A stretch of 64,000 nucleotides of DNA from Alisma plantago-aquatica (GCA_963693085.1 OY856412.1:964252281-964316280); one strand, 5' to 3'; counted from the stretch's first letter, positions 1 through 12,383 are shown. Notes: generated by a model from the sequence alone, not told the origin. Numbers and translations: made by a program.

Positions 1-736
1 TGAATCATATTTATATATATGAATTCTATTATTTGATCCTTTCAACTTGATTAGGTCACACCAACCCTTCAATCAAATGCATACAACTATGATTAACATA
101 GTGTACCAAGTCATTGGTCCTATAAGCAATTAGGGATGCATTCCCAATTAGGGTTTCTCATGAAATCACCAACAATTAGGGTTCCACATGGATGCACCCT
201 CAATTAGGGTTTCACTTGGAATCACCCTCAACTAGGGTTCCACATGGATGCACCCTCAGCTAGGGCTTACTATTCATCCTAATTAGTGATTTCACATGTA
301 GTCAACCTCTTATTAGGGTTATACATGGAATCAGCCTCAATTAGGGTTTACATCATGTATTGGATCCATGAATTTGTTATGCATTAATCACTAGTACCAT
401 TAAAGGTATCTCCCACCTAATCACATTAGGTTTTCAAAAAGGTTTGATCCATTGGACCTTCAATAACATGAGGTATCCAATTGAATTTGGGTTTCCAATG
501 TTGATTCCTTCAATCATTGAATTCATGGAACCAATCATCAATTGGACCTATACTCATACTTCAATTGAGTTTAATAGGTCAACATACAACTGATTTGACC
601 CTCAATTGACCCTCAATTAGGGTTTGATTCAATTGAATTAGGGCTTGGAATCGATGATCCTTCAACACTAATCAATGCAGAACTAGTTGCATTGAAACCA
701 TTGAACCCTCATCCAAATTGGGTATGACCTGACCCC

Positions 737-2253
737 AAACGGTCTTGAGGTCGTTTGGATGACCTCCAAATGGTCTTGAGACCGTTTGCCCATCATATCA
801 CTCAAATCCAAGCCATCCAATTAAGGTTTGGATCATTGTATTGATCACCAAATCAACATTGCATTGTATAACAGCTTGGTACCTTTAGACCTTCAAACAC
901 CTAACCATACTCAACCCTAGACCTCCAAACGGTCTTGGGTGACCACCAAACGGTCTTGAGGTCGTTTGGATGACCTCCAAACGGTCTTGAGACCGTTTTC
1001 CCATCATATCACTCAAATCCAAGCCATCCAATTAAGGTTTGGATCATTGAAGTGCTCACCAAATCAGCAATCTATTGCAGATCAACTTGATATCTTTAGA
1101 CCTTCAACCACTGAACTATACTCAACCCTAGACCTCCAAAAGGTCTTGGGTGACCACCAAACGGTCTTGAAGTCGTTTGGATGACCTCCAAACGGTCTTG
1201 AGACCGTTTGCCCATCATATCACTCAAATCCAAGCCATCCAATTAAGGTTTGGATCATTGAAGTGCTCACCAAATCAGCAATCTATTGCAGATCAACTTG
1301 ATATCTTTAGACCTTCAACCACTGAACTATACTCAACCCTAGACCTCCAAACGGTCTTGGGTGACCACCAAACGGTCTTGAGGTCGTTTGGATGACCTCC
1401 AAACGGTCTTGAGACCATTTGCCCATCCAACCTTTGGACTCTAGTGAAAATTCATCATGGATTGGTCTATCGAGTTGATCAACAAATCATCATTTAGTTG
1501 CAGTATGATTTGGTACCTTTGGACCTTCAATTGGTCAACTTTACTTGACCCCAGACCTCCAAACGGTCTTGAGACTGTTTGGATGATCCCCCAAACGGTC
1601 TTGAGACCGTTTGGGCTAATCAACCCAAAATCTCAAATTAGCTCATTGTGATTTCAGCACTGATTTCAATTAGGGTTAGCCCAATTGATTAGCCTTCAAC
1701 TCATGACTCGTTTGGAATTAATACATCAAATTTGGTGAGTCATTAGATCACATCATAAGAAACAGTAATCCCAAACGGTAAACGCTTGGTCAACGCACTC
1801 AAACGGTCTTGAGACCGTTTGCCCAAAAAGTTCAATTAAATCAGATTGAAAATCAGCACTTAATCCAATTAGGTTTCCCTAATTGATTAGGCTTCAACTC
1901 ACGATTCCTTTGGAGTTAATCCCTAAAATTTGGAGGGTTATTAATAAACATAATTATGAACAGGAATACCATACGGTGAACACTTGGTCAACCATCTCAA
2001 ACGGTCTTGAAACCGTTTGCTCAACCAGGTCAAGTTAATCAGGTTGAAAATCAGCACATAATTCAATTCGATTGCCTAATTGATTGACCTTCAACTCTCG
2101 ATTCCTCTGGAGTTAATCCCTCAAATTTGGAGGGTTATCAGCCTACATAATTAGGAAAAAAATTCCCAAACGGTCAACGCTTGGTCAACCATATCAAACG
2201 GTCTTGAGACCGTTTGCTCCCAAACGGTCTCAAACCGTTTGCCCTTAAACGGT
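737..2253. repeat. Cluster of CGGTCTTGAGACCG inverted repeats in LTR 1
   Basis: The core CGGTCTTGAGACCG is an inverted repeat with a two-base centre, usually extended by CAAA on the left and TTTG on the right so that each arm is 10 bases. About ten exact or one-mismatch copies occur here, together with half-sites ending in GGTCGTTTG. The same cluster occurs at 23295-24840 and 30693-32215. Within it, 755-1430 is a 211-bp tandem repeat (unit starts 755, 966, 1177 and a partial unit at 1388), each unit carrying the palindrome. Confidence 0.9.
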
Positions 2254-2811
2254 TTGCTGAAACCGCATAGCCAATCAAATTAAAACGATTTGGAGTAGCT
2301 ATCAAAACGGTTTTGCTTGGTAATTTTCTTTGGATAAGCATCTAGGATGATGTCATCATCCCCTTCCTTCGAACAACCAAGAACAGCAACCGTTCTTGAT
2401 GGAAATTGCAGAAAGAAACAAGAGTGCATCAAATTGAAGAAATCAATCAACAAGCATAGAGAATTGATGCAATAGCAATGTTTAAGGGTTTGAGTTATAA
2501 AACCCGCCTCCAATTGATCTCCAAAGCTCCAAGCTCACGCCATTAATGGTGGATGAAGCTCTAGCAACTCCCCCTAGGCTCGTCCTCAAGATTTTGATTG
2601 CAAAAGTTGGCTAGGGTTGAAGAGGAGATCGAAATAAGAAGGAATCCATACTTTATTTTTGATTTCCACCATGGAATCAAGGAGAACGAAGGTCCAGAGC
2701 TTACCAACAGGTTGGGAGGCGTCCTCCTGCTCCTCCCTAGCTCCTTGGTCGGTTTTGCAAGCAAAGGAAAGAATAAAATCCGAAATAGCCTTTCATTTGG
2801 CTTGAAAAAGG

Positions 2812-2824
2812 CACTTTTATAAGG
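2812..2824 (-). promoter_or_regulatory. Putative LTR TATA box (non-autonomous element)
   Basis: The minus strand reads CCTTATAAAAGTG. The equivalent positions are 25397-25409 in the middle LTR and 32769-32781 in LTR 3. It lies about 0.9 kb into the LTR, leaving roughly 5 kb of leader before the internal region. The transcription start itself cannot be seen from sequence. Confidence 0.55.
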
Positions 2825-3707
2825 AAATTGATGAGAGAGAAAATGCATTATTAAAATGCATTAAATTCCAAAAATAACTTGGCCGCCTCTTCCCCCTCAA
2901 CTCCATAGATAAGAGGCACCTTCCTTTGCCTTTAATTCTCCTTCATTATCCTTGATTTAAAGAAAATAAAATTAAGCACCTTAATGCTTATTATATTAAT
3001 ATCCATATGTGAGTGGGTTTTCTTTTTCTTATAATAAGGTGAGTGGAATTTCACCTACTTAGGATATTTTCGTTCCTTATATTGGCAAAGGAACGTTCAT
3101 CCTTATTCAAAATAAACCCAAAACATTTTGGTTGAAAGCCCTTCAATTATTTTTATTCATTTTTGCCCTAAATCAAATTAGGGTTTCAATTAGGCATTAA
3201 TCTTGATTATTTTAATAGCAAGATTCTCTCTCCTCCAACTTAATTCAAATGAGGCACCCATCTTATTTTATTTGCTCTACATGATTCCAAGAAACATTAG
3301 GGACCTTATTGAAGTGGTAATTTGCATATTGAACCCTAGGTTTTGGGTAAATTGCACTTTTCACCAAAACTAGGTTTTAATGCACAACACTGCTTTACAA
3401 GCTTAATCTTGGTGCCCAAGCTTGTGAAAGCCATACCACTACATCATATTCATTCTTATGATGTCTCAACATCAGAGGAACATCTTACCATGCAACATTT
3501 GCAATTTAACCCCTCAACTTGGGTAATTTGCACTTTGGTCCAAAATAAGCAAACATTGCTTCAACATTGTTCAAATAGGACCAAAATTGAAACATAAGTT
3601 TCTCATGAGCCCTAATTACTTTTCACAAGATAAGATTAAGAATATACTTAACCTTATTAAGCAAAACAATCTAGGGTTAATTCATAATCCAGGTCAGGGA
3701 TGTTACA

Positions 3708-3745
3708 AATTATAAACCCCTAACAATGATTTCGTCCCCGAAATC
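3708..3745 (-). other. Polypurine tract and adjoining palindrome, first internal copy
   Basis: Directly next to the LTR end, the minus strand has a purine tract containing TTAGGGGTTTATAATT. It is preceded by the hairpin GATTTCGGGGACGAAATC (3728-3745). This palindrome-plus-PPT arrangement is typical of Tekay-type chromoviruses and is shared with the autonomous element at 12335-12372. The second copy is at 26293-26330. Confidence 0.85.
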
Positions 3746-4083
3746 CCAGGAAAAGGAGGAACAGATTATTCATTAATCATGCCCTCAAGTCTCCACATAT
3801 CATCTTAATATCATGGAGATATCATGAATTCTGTAATTCCACACAAGGCTCCTTTCACTAATTCAACCTTACTAATGTTTATACAGAGCATAAACCCCTA
3901 ACATATGATGTCCATATTATTGGAAAGAAGAAGCATAAAAGAACATACTTCTATCATCACCCAAGAATATTTATCAAAAGGAACAACATATATATCTAAC
4001 AAAGATAATTTACTCAGTAATCCTTTAACAAACTCTATGTAATTGGGATTGTTCACATAGTTCTTCTTATTAGTTGGAAATGC

Positions 4084-4420
4084 CACATAGCTTTTCCCTT
4101 TTTGATTGGGAATGACACATAGCTCTTCCCTTTTTGTTGGGGATGACACATAGCTTTCCCTTTTTGATTGGGAATGACACATAGCTCTTCCCTTTTTGTT
4201 GGGGATGACACATAGATTTCCCTTTTTGATTGGGAATGACACATAGCTCTTCCCTTTTTGTTGGGGATGACACATAGCTTTCCCTTTTTGATTGGGAATG
4301 ACACATAGCTCTTCCCTTTTTGATTGGGAATGACACATAGCTTTCCCTTTTTGATTGGGAATGACACATAGCTCTTCCCTTTTTGATTGGGAATGACACA
4401 TAGCTCTTCCCTTTTTGTTT
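4084..4420. repeat. 31-bp tandem repeat array, copy A
   Basis: About eleven units of 31-32 bp begin CACATAG and contain CCCTTTTTG followed by GGGAATGA or GGGGATGA. Two subtypes alternate (GATTGGGAATGA and GTTGGGGATGA), so the higher-order unit is about 62 bp. Three shorter units built on TTGCACAAAGCATCTTC follow at about 4428-4510. The second internal domain has the same array at 26669-27005. Confidence 0.95.
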
Positions 4421-5121
4421 AGGGTTGGAATTGCACAAAGCATCTTCCTTTATTGGAATTGCACAAAGCATCTTCGTTTATTGGAATTGCGCAAAGCATC
4501 TTCCTTTATTGATTCCATATTTCTTATTTCATGATACTCATTAGATTGTCTCAGAATGACTACTTGATCAGAGCAATCAAAAAGACAACAATCTAAGAGT
4601 TTCCATACCCACTTTATCATCAATAGTTGTATACCTGGCCAGGGTTTACAAATACTGAGATCAAGTAGTATGCACTTACATGCTATCATATTCCTTGCTT
4701 TTCATATCATTATACACACATGATTTTCCCTTGTTCCAACATGACTAAGTCATTTAGGAACTCTTTTAAAGCTCAAACTTTCTGTATTAAGGACTGATAA
4801 CCTAGATTGTAAAGCTAGTATCCAGTCCCCTATATGCATTATTGTTGCCCTAATCTGCCCAACAAGAGCATGATCATAGGATTCTCTATCCTGATCAAGT
4901 CTTAATGGGGATTCTCAGGCACTCATACTATTCTCGTATGATCCCTTGCACCTCTTCTTGTTGCAGCAACATTGCCCTCAGCAATGTGTTTCTTGTGTTC
5001 TCTAGTCATTTTAAACTTTACCCTTTTTCTACACAAGCAGAAATCATTATAGGGTATACTGGAGGACACTAACACAGACTAAACAACTTAGTCCTATGTC
5101 TCTGTAGACTCAGCGAACCTA

Positions 5122-5135
5122 GAGCTCTGATACCA
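5122..5135 (-). other. Primer-binding site, copy A
   Basis: The minus strand reads TGGTATCAGAGCTC, whose first 12 bases complement the 3' end of plant initiator-methionine tRNA. It is six bases from the LTR end at 5142. The second copy is at 27707-27720. Confidence 0.9.
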
Positions 5136-6416
5136 CTAAATTGTGACGACCGTCTCGCGAAAACAAGATTAACTAATGCGGAAGCGTTCATCAAGCAGCG
5201 GATTAGCGAAAATCACTAAAAATTAAAACTTTTTGCAAAGGGATCCATTCATAGGAAAACTCTTTCATTCAGAACCAAAGTAAAACTTTACATCCTGGTT
5301 CATATATATACATATCATGTACTTTTGCTTCTCGAGGAATACAAACATTGACTACTCTGTCTTAACTGTACACAGGTAGTATAAAACCCTCGAGGCACTA
5401 AGCCAAAATCTCAAAATCATTAACTACTACTCCAAGGACCTGAGAGTACAAAGACGACACATAGGACTTCTATATACATCTGAACATGACATGACAGTCA
5501 ATGTCTCCACCTGAGACTTTACTGCTGTCCCTGCTACTGCTGCTGTCCTTCACATCTTGAAGGATTCCTGTCTCCTCGTCCGCATCCACCTAAAAATATG
5601 GTTCCCACGGGGGTGAGACAATTATAAAAATTGCCCCAGCGAGAGATATAACTCTCCGCCAGAAACATTATTATTGCAACTTAATAAGATAAATGTGAAT
5701 AGGGAAATCATATTTATTTGACAGCAGATATTTTGATGTCTAACAGATTAAATCATTATTCTATATCAAAAGCATTGCAACTGTAACTTGATAGAATAAA
5801 CATGTTACTATTCCTTTAATGAATATGAAGAACATGTATAACATCTATTCAAACTACAGAATCATTATCACTGCATTAACTCTCTTCAGGCTTAGATCAT
5901 ATGACTAAAGCCTGGCATTATCATTGTGGAGTCATGGCCCGTAGCCATACTCTTTTCACAAGATGTTGGGATCTTAATCCCTCATTTCAACACTGGGGCT
6001 TCTCATCCATTCTCAATTTCAATACCATAACCATGAAATCCTGGGTATTCAAACCCTTTGTTCATCACTTGAGCACTATTACCTCTTTCTCAGGTAACTA
6101 ACACCTTTAGGTCATTTGACCAAGGTAAGTATGATACTTGCTACACAAGCATCCATCATGGAACTTGATGCACATTAATTCTCTTGCCACCTCTTACCAG
6201 GCACAAGGTATATTATGGCACACAAGGCCCAATTAACAATTCAAACTAATAATACATCATAGCTCATACCTGGCTATGCTCATCATCTCATAATACCTGC
6301 ATGGTTAGCACATATAATAGCAGTACATCAATTATCTATCAATACCATGAAAACACAATGTATTAATAATTCAAGGGTATTACCCTTAATCCTTTACCAG
6401 GATTTGGCTTTCCATC

Positions 6417-6706
6417 ACACATGGCTCAAAAGAACACTGTACATCTTGTCACCTTTCACTAGGCAACAACTTTATTCACATGGCTCACAAAACCATTCAC
6501 ATCTTGTCACCTCTCACTAGGCAACAACTTTATTCACATGGCGCACAAGGCCATTCACATCTTGTCACCTCTCACTAGGCAACAACTTTATTCACATGGC
6601 CCACAAGGCCATTCACATCTTGTCACCTCTCACTAGGCAACAACTTTATTCACATGGCGCACAAGGCCATTCACATCTTGTCACCTCTCACTAGGCAACA
6701 ACTTAA
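6417..6706. repeat. 58-bp tandem repeat array in LTR 2
   Basis: About five units with starts at roughly 6417, 6475, 6533, 6591 and 6649, each containing TTCACATGG, CCATTCACATCTTGTCACC and CTAGGCAACAACTT. The same array is in LTR 3 at about 29004-29289. It is non-coding. Confidence 0.9.
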
Positions 6707-7152
6707 AACAAAGGCTTACAAGCCCAACTCATCTTGTTACTTCTTTCTCAGTAACAAAAACATAATGGCACATATGGCCAATCAATTCTTATCAAATAAA
6801 CATCATAGCTCATACCTGGATATGATCATCAACTCATGAGACCTGCATGATTGTCACACATGATAATAGACTTATCAAGTTTACAACACATCATGCAATA
6901 CAGGGTAACACCACTATTCCCTTACCAGGGTTAGGGTTTACCATCAATTAGGGCTTTCTCTCACATATCATTACCCTTCATTAAGAATAGGGTTTTCCAT
7001 TATTAACCATTTAGGTTTTCAAGATCATATTATCAATGATCAAACCCTAGTTCATTGCTCCCCACATCTAGGAGCCAACATTTATACCATAAGCATTCAA
7101 TCATACTTATTTATTCTCATCAATTATCATTAAATGATTATCATCACAAGGT

Positions 7153-7157
7153 ATGAG
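7153..7157. other. Target-site duplication of the Tekay element, left copy
   Basis: ATGAG directly precedes the left LTR at 7158 and is repeated at 22334-22338 directly after the right LTR. Only one ATGAG occupies the site in the empty copy (LTR 3). Confidence 0.95.
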
Positions 7158-9525
7158 TGTGGGCTATGATCTCCAAACCATGACATAAACACGATTAAAA
7201 CTTAGCGGAAGCGAATCGGTAATCAGCGGAAGACAAAAATCACGGGAAATTAAAACTTTTCGAGATAAGAACTTGTATCCATAAAAATTCCTTTCATAAA
7301 GAGAGGTAACTGTTTACATCTCAGGATAATTACTTCTTGAGTAATTATATACATCAAGATACAAAATCTCAAGATCACATAACACAAGACTCCAAGACCT
7401 GAGAGTACAGAGGACACATAGGACTGACTCTAACTACACCACATGGCAGGACAAATCTCCACCTGAGATTACTGCTGCCCCTGGTGCTGCTGCTGTTGAG
7501 ACTGATCACCTGTAGGCTGGTTCCTTCGTCTCCGACGTCCACCTAAAAAGTTGAAGCCTACGGGGTGAGACAATTATACATAATTGTCCCAGCGAGAGTT
7601 ATAACTCTTCGCCAGAAGCTTTATTATAACATCAAAGAATATCTTAAACAGTAGAGCCTTCAAAGCATTCTATAGCAGTTGCAGTTATAACAAGATCTCT
7701 ACAATTTAGGAGATATGGAGAATATCAACATTATTGCAATGTAACATCAACCAACTAACTTGGAGTCATCTCTAACAAATTATACTACCTGGTTGATTAT
7801 GTTTTACAAACAACATTATGCCCTGTGGAGATGAGGCTTACCACTCAAACTCCAACTGATCGCTGAGAAGCCGCATCAGTATCATACATAGGTCATTAAG
7901 AGAGCCGGATTCTCATGACCTTCACCTTCCTCAGTCAGTAAGAGGATCACTTGTAGGACATCTCATGTCTCTACTATTATAGCTCACCAGGGTAAACTGG
8001 TCCTTCGCTATTCTAGAGTCACAGTGGCGTTCTGTACTCTCTTCGTCATCAGGAGGTTTCATATTTACCTACCACTGATACGGATATCTGTGCTTTCTTC
8101 GTCATCAGGAGGTTTCATGTTTACCTACCACTGATACGGTATGAAACTATAGTGAAGGATGGATGGATTACACATCTACATCACTTTCCTACACTAGGAT
8201 GTAAGGTTCTACACATCCATGTACCCCACATACTCAAAAGTATGTGCTCCAGGAGTTCCCTGAGGAAAACCTATTTCACCATCACTTAATTTCTGACAAT
8301 GATGGATCTATGATCAGGGCTCTACATTATACTTGATTAGTTAGGTACATTCAGTATTCTTTAACAACATACATTGTTCTTCAAACAATAACAGTAGCAT
8401 AGCAGCTATAAAAGAAGAATACTAAATGTAACATGCCTAACTTATATCAATCATCATTTCTCATTATCCTCATCACAAGTCATCTCTAAGGCATGACCTT
8501 GATGGTATTCATGGCTCTCATAGCCCAATATCAGCATAGGATGCCACTGGCAAGGCATCAGATTACTTTACTTATTCATAAGGCTAACAACATGCCTTCA
8601 ATGAATATAACATCAACATCCATACCTGGATATGATTACCTTGATATCAGAACCTGCATGGTTAATACATCTGATAAAGGTAATACAACAATAAGGAATG
8701 TACTTCCTACTTTTGTCATAAGAGTTAAATCTTTAATTCTATTCAAATAGAGTTTATTGCTCAAAAACATGCCATTACCCTTGAATTAGGGTTTACTATT
8801 CACATCAAGGTGAATTAAACTCATAACATCATCATGTATGAGTAACATCTTCATTGATGCTCTTGGATTAGTTAAAGGTTCATCATTTATCATAATTAGG
8901 GTTTCTATGATCTCACACAGGTGGATCATACCCTAATTATGCTCATTTCTGTGTATTGGGGATGCTTCAATTGAGTTTCCATTTAAAAAGGGTACTTTCT
9001 CTCTCTAGAAGTACTTTCTCTCTCTAGAAGTACTTTCTCTCTCATCATAAGGTTAGGTGATGTCAACATCACTCTAAAACAGGTTGGGTTGAGACATCAT
9101 AGGCTTACATAGCCAAAAACATCACCATTAAGTGATTAGAGTTACTTTCTCTCTCTAGGGTACTTTCTCTCTCTAGAAGTACTCTCTCTTTCTTCATACT
9201 AATGGTTGATGATAACATTAGACTAGATCAGGTTAGATAGAGTCATTATGACTAAAAACATCATTCTCATGTAATTAGGGTTTGAAATGAGCAAGGTATA
9301 ACTCAATTGACCCTTCAGGGGTAATTTGGTAATTCACCCCATTGATCATCATCATAGTCAAAAACCTTGGTCAAATAACCCCTTACTATCCTAGATTATC
9401 ATTAGGGTTTGATTTGGGTAACATTGAACCATTTACATCATCAAATGATTGAATGTGGTCAACCTTGAGTCACATTGATTGATTTCAATCATTAATCATC
9501 AATTGGGTTGAGATTGGTTGAAAGT

Positions 9526-11115
9526 GTTGACCGTTTGCCCACTTTGACCCTCCAAGACCGCGAGCCTCTTTCTAGCTCCAAGACCGCGAGCCCCCTTAGG
9601 CTTCAAGACCGTGAGCCTCTTCAAGGGTTCAAGACCGTGAGCCTCTTCAAGGGTTCAAGACCGTGAAGCCTCGCATTGGTCCAAATTAAAGTTGAGACCG
9701 CGAGGACCAATTTGAGTTGAGACCGCGAGGGTCATGAAGACCGTTTGCCCTTCTTTGACCTCAGGACCGCGAGGCCCTTCACGGTCTTGAGACCGTGAGC
9801 CTCCTCTCGGTCTTGAGACCGTGAGCCCCCTCACGGTCTTGAGACCGCGAGCCCTCTCACGGTCTTGAGACCGCGAGGCTCTCATGGTCTCAGCCGCTTG
9901 GTCCTTCAACAAGGCTCAAAGGTGCAACCGATAATGTCAACCCATGTTGAAGCCCTCAAATGGTCAAAGCTATGTTGACCACTCATGGATTTTAGTCAAT
10001 TAAGGTTATGCTTGATCACTTGGTCATTCAATTGACCCATAATAGTTAACCAATTATGGTTGAAATCGATTCAATTAGGGTCTATCAATGTTCACCCATC
10101 AACACTCAACAGTGTGCATCAACACAAGGTTGAACCCTTCAATTGAGCTCCAATTGGGCCCAAACTTGGCCCAAATGGTCTTGAGGTCATGTGGGTAGAC
10201 CCCACATGGTCTTAAGACCGTTTGACCAAGATTTTATCAAAGTCTAAGGTGATTTGATAGGGGTTGAACCATGATTGAACCACAAACAGAATTTTTGATT
10301 AAATTACTAACTTATTTGCAATTGGGTGCTCAATTGGTCAAATTACTCAACCCTAGACCTTCAAACGGTCTTGGTTGATTGCCCTCACGGTCTTGAGACC
10401 GTTTGGATGAGTTCCAAACGGTCTTGAGACCGTTTGCCCATCCAAATTTTGGATTCTAATGCAGATTCATCAAGGTCTGTCCCATTGAGTTGATGATCAT
10501 GTCAATATTTAATTGCAATGTAATTTGGTGTAATTGTACCTTTAATTGGTCAACTATCCTTGACCCCAGACCTCCAAACGGTCTTGGTTGATTGCCCTCA
10601 CGGTCTTGAGACCGTTTGGTGACCCCCAAACGGTCTTGAGACCGTTTAGGTCAATCAACCCTAAAAACCCTAATTAGGTCACCATAATTTCAGTACTGAT
10701 TTTATCTAGGGTTAGCCCTAGTATTCACCCTTCAACTCTTAGCCCGTTTGGAATTAGACCATCAAACTTGGTGAGTTGTTAATTAACATAATTTTGAACA
10801 GTAATCTCATACGGTCAATGCTTAGTCAACGACCTTACACGGTCTTGAGACCGTTTGCCCAAAAAGGCAATTTCAGACCGTTTGAGAATCAGCAATTAAT
10901 TCATTTAAAGTTGTGACTTAAAAAGGTCATATCTCCCGATTCCTTTGGAGTTAGTCTCCCAAATTTTGAGGGTAATTAGCCTATATAATTAGGAACAGAT
11001 TTCTTATACGGTCCATGCTCGGTCAACGGGGCCAAACGGTCTTGAGACCGCGAGCCCTCTCACGGTCTCGAGACCGTTTGCTCACCTCGCGGTCTTGAGT
11101 CCGAGAGAGCAAACT
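9526..11115. repeat. CGGTCTTGAGACCG inverted-repeat cluster, Tekay 3' LTR
   Basis: About ten exact copies of the 14-base core occur, for example at 9782-9795, 9808-9821, 9834-9847 and 9860-9873, and again between 10380 and 11075. Flanks vary: AAA/TTT, CA/TG, or a CGCGAG right arm. The cluster lies downstream of the putative TATA box in transcription order. The same cluster occurs in the 5' LTR at 19540-21130 and, with AAA/TTT flanks, in the non-autonomous LTRs. Confidence 0.9.
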
Positions 11116-11636
11116 GTTAGGACCGTTTAAGGAAAAGAAAAGCGGTGGGTTTTTCTTGGAAATCACGCCTTCATCTTCTAGCTCAAGAACAGTACAGATA
11201 TCCCACGGGTTTGCTTGCAAAATAGCAGGGAAAAGTAGGGAAATACTAAGAGCTATCATCAAATCGCATATAAAGATGCACATAGTAAAGCATAGGTTTA
11301 GAGTTATAAAACCCGCCTAAAGCTTGCTTCTTGAGCTCCAAGCTTTCAAGCTCCAAGCTCTAATGGCGTCCTTGAGTTCCCACAGGTTGGCCAAGGTGAA
11401 AACTCCAAGGAAGGATGAAAAGAGACGGCTAGAAAGATAGGGTTTCGAGAATTAGCCATGAAGATGACCTTGAATTCGAATTCTAACCATGGAATTAGGC
11501 AAGAAGAGGGGTTTAAACCTACCTTGCACCCCTTGTTCGTCCTCCTTAGCTCCAAGGAAGTCCTTGGTCGTCTTTGGTGAAATGAAACAGTAAGGGAACG
11601 AAGGTTAAGTTCCCTTGCAACTAAGGGAAGGAGGGC

Positions 11637-11645
11637 TTATATACA
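11637..11645 (-). promoter_or_regulatory. Putative TATA box, Tekay 3' LTR
   Basis: The minus strand reads ATGTATATAAGCC. The 5' LTR copy at about 21637-21643 would drive the genomic transcript, leaving about 4.5 kb of R-U5 leader before the PBS. Confidence 0.55.
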
Positions 11646-12334
11646 TGGGGTAGGATTTTCAACATTAGTTCATAAGTTTCCCTTAATTCCAACTAAGTCC
11701 TTCCTTTATTACTTGCTCGTCCCTTCCTCTTTATTCTAAGGACAAACCTTATCTTAATGTTATAGAAAAGAAGGCAAGGAAGAACAATCTAATAATAAAG
11801 TTCATACTTAAAGGGATATTGCACATATACCCTGATTATTCAATCACAAAGCCTATTTCTTAACTTGATAACTCAATTGAGGTGAATTCCTCATCATTTC
11901 TTCTATAAATGATGGAAAAAGTCTAAAAAGATACATTAGATGACATTCTTTACAAATTGCATCCCATCATTTGGGTAAATTGCATTTTACCCCAAATTAG
12001 GGTTTCAAGCCCTGGGATTGCTTCCACAGCTGCACCTTGGTGCTCTAGCTTGGGAAATCCCTCAAACTTTGCCAAAGAGATTCTCATGATGTCTCAACAT
12101 CAGAGGAACATCTCATCATGTGCAAATTGCAAGCTAACCCTTTCAACTGGGTAAATTGCACATAGGTCCCTGTATATCGAAACAATGCTACAACTTTAAA
12201 TAAAAAGGGGCAAATACTGAAATATACATTTCTGAGAAGCTTAATTACATGCTCAGAGTTAATCACAAAGATTTAATTACATATTTAGGCAAAACACCTA
12301 GGGTTAACTCATAACCCAGGTCAGGGATGTTACA

Positions 12335-12372
12335 AATTATCCACCCCTTACAAGGATTTCGTCCCCGAAATC
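12335..12372 (-). other. Polypurine tract and palindrome of the Tekay element
   Basis: The minus strand reads GTAAGGGGTGGATAATT immediately before the 3' LTR. It is preceded by GATTTCGGGGACGAAATC at 12355-12372, a hairpin with 7-base arms. The PPT primes plus-strand DNA synthesis. The same pair stands at the same place in both non-autonomous internal domains. Confidence 0.9.
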
Positions 12373-12383
12373 GATAAAACATA

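Larger units (their letters stand above)
1..3707 (-). repeat. LTR 1 of the non-autonomous array (truncated by window edge)
   Basis: Position 1 corresponds to 29958 in LTR 3, and both run 3707 bases to the same end, where the minus strand begins TGTAACATCCCTGACC. About 2.2 kb of this LTR should lie left of the window. On the minus strand, U3 starts at 3707, a TATA box lies at about 2812-2824, and a long AT-rich leader with the inverted-repeat cluster (737-2253) follows. AATTAGGGTT-rich minisatellite units of roughly 28 bp occupy 126-360. Short ORFs in this LTR are not conserved proteins. Confidence 0.9.
3708..5141 (-). mobile_element. Internal domain of non-autonomous element, copy A (no gag-pol)
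   Basis: These 1434 bp lie between PPT and PBS and carry no recognisable retroelement protein. The only longer open frames (3898-4471, minus strand) are low-complexity translations of a 31-bp tandem repeat, open in all three frames because 31 is not a multiple of three. The rest is AT-rich DNA without recognisable domains. The length equals copy B exactly. Such an element would need gag, RT and integrase supplied in trans. Confidence 0.85.
5142..7157 (-). repeat. LTR 2 of the array, left part (split by the Tekay insertion)
   Basis: On the plus strand the LTR begins TGTGACGACCGTCTC next to the PBS and runs to the ATGAG target site at 7153-7157. It resumes at 22339. LTR 3 carries the uninterrupted version around 29736-29745, which proves the insertion point. 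This part holds a U5 block at 5440-5655 conserved with the Tekay LTR and a 58-bp tandem array at 6417-6706. The total LTR length without the insertion is 5970 bp. Confidence 0.95.
7158..12334 (-). repeat. 3' LTR of the Tekay element
   Basis: Bounded by TGTGGGC on the plus strand and by TGTAACATCCC on the minus strand at 12334. Contents in minus-strand order are a U3 start block at 12060-12180 shared with the non-autonomous LTR, a TATA box at 11637-11645, the palindrome cluster at 9526-11115, GA-rich tandem units containing AGAGAGAAAGTAC at 8990-9190, and a conserved U5 block at 7430-7620. Confidence 0.97.

Noticed and set aside
126..360. Interstitial telomere repeats from AATTAGGGTT motifs
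   Set aside because: Units are about 28 bp and irregular, not (TTTAGGG)n arrays.
966..1395. Two nearly identical 72-residue ORFs as a small gene family
   Set aside because: They are translations of the 211-bp tandem unit; the same frames recur at 23530 and 23741, and no domain or codon bias is seen.
4084..4420. 31-bp repeats resembling a CRISPR array
   Set aside because: Units are directly adjacent without unique spacers, the sequence is inside a plant retroelement, and no cas genes exist.
3898..4471. Overlapping minus-strand ORFs of 104-181 residues as genes
   Set aside because: They are three-frame translations of a 31-bp tandem repeat.
5122..5135. tRNA gene from the TGGTATCAGAGC match
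   Set aside because: Only the complement of the tRNA 3' end is present, next to an LTR: a primer-binding site.
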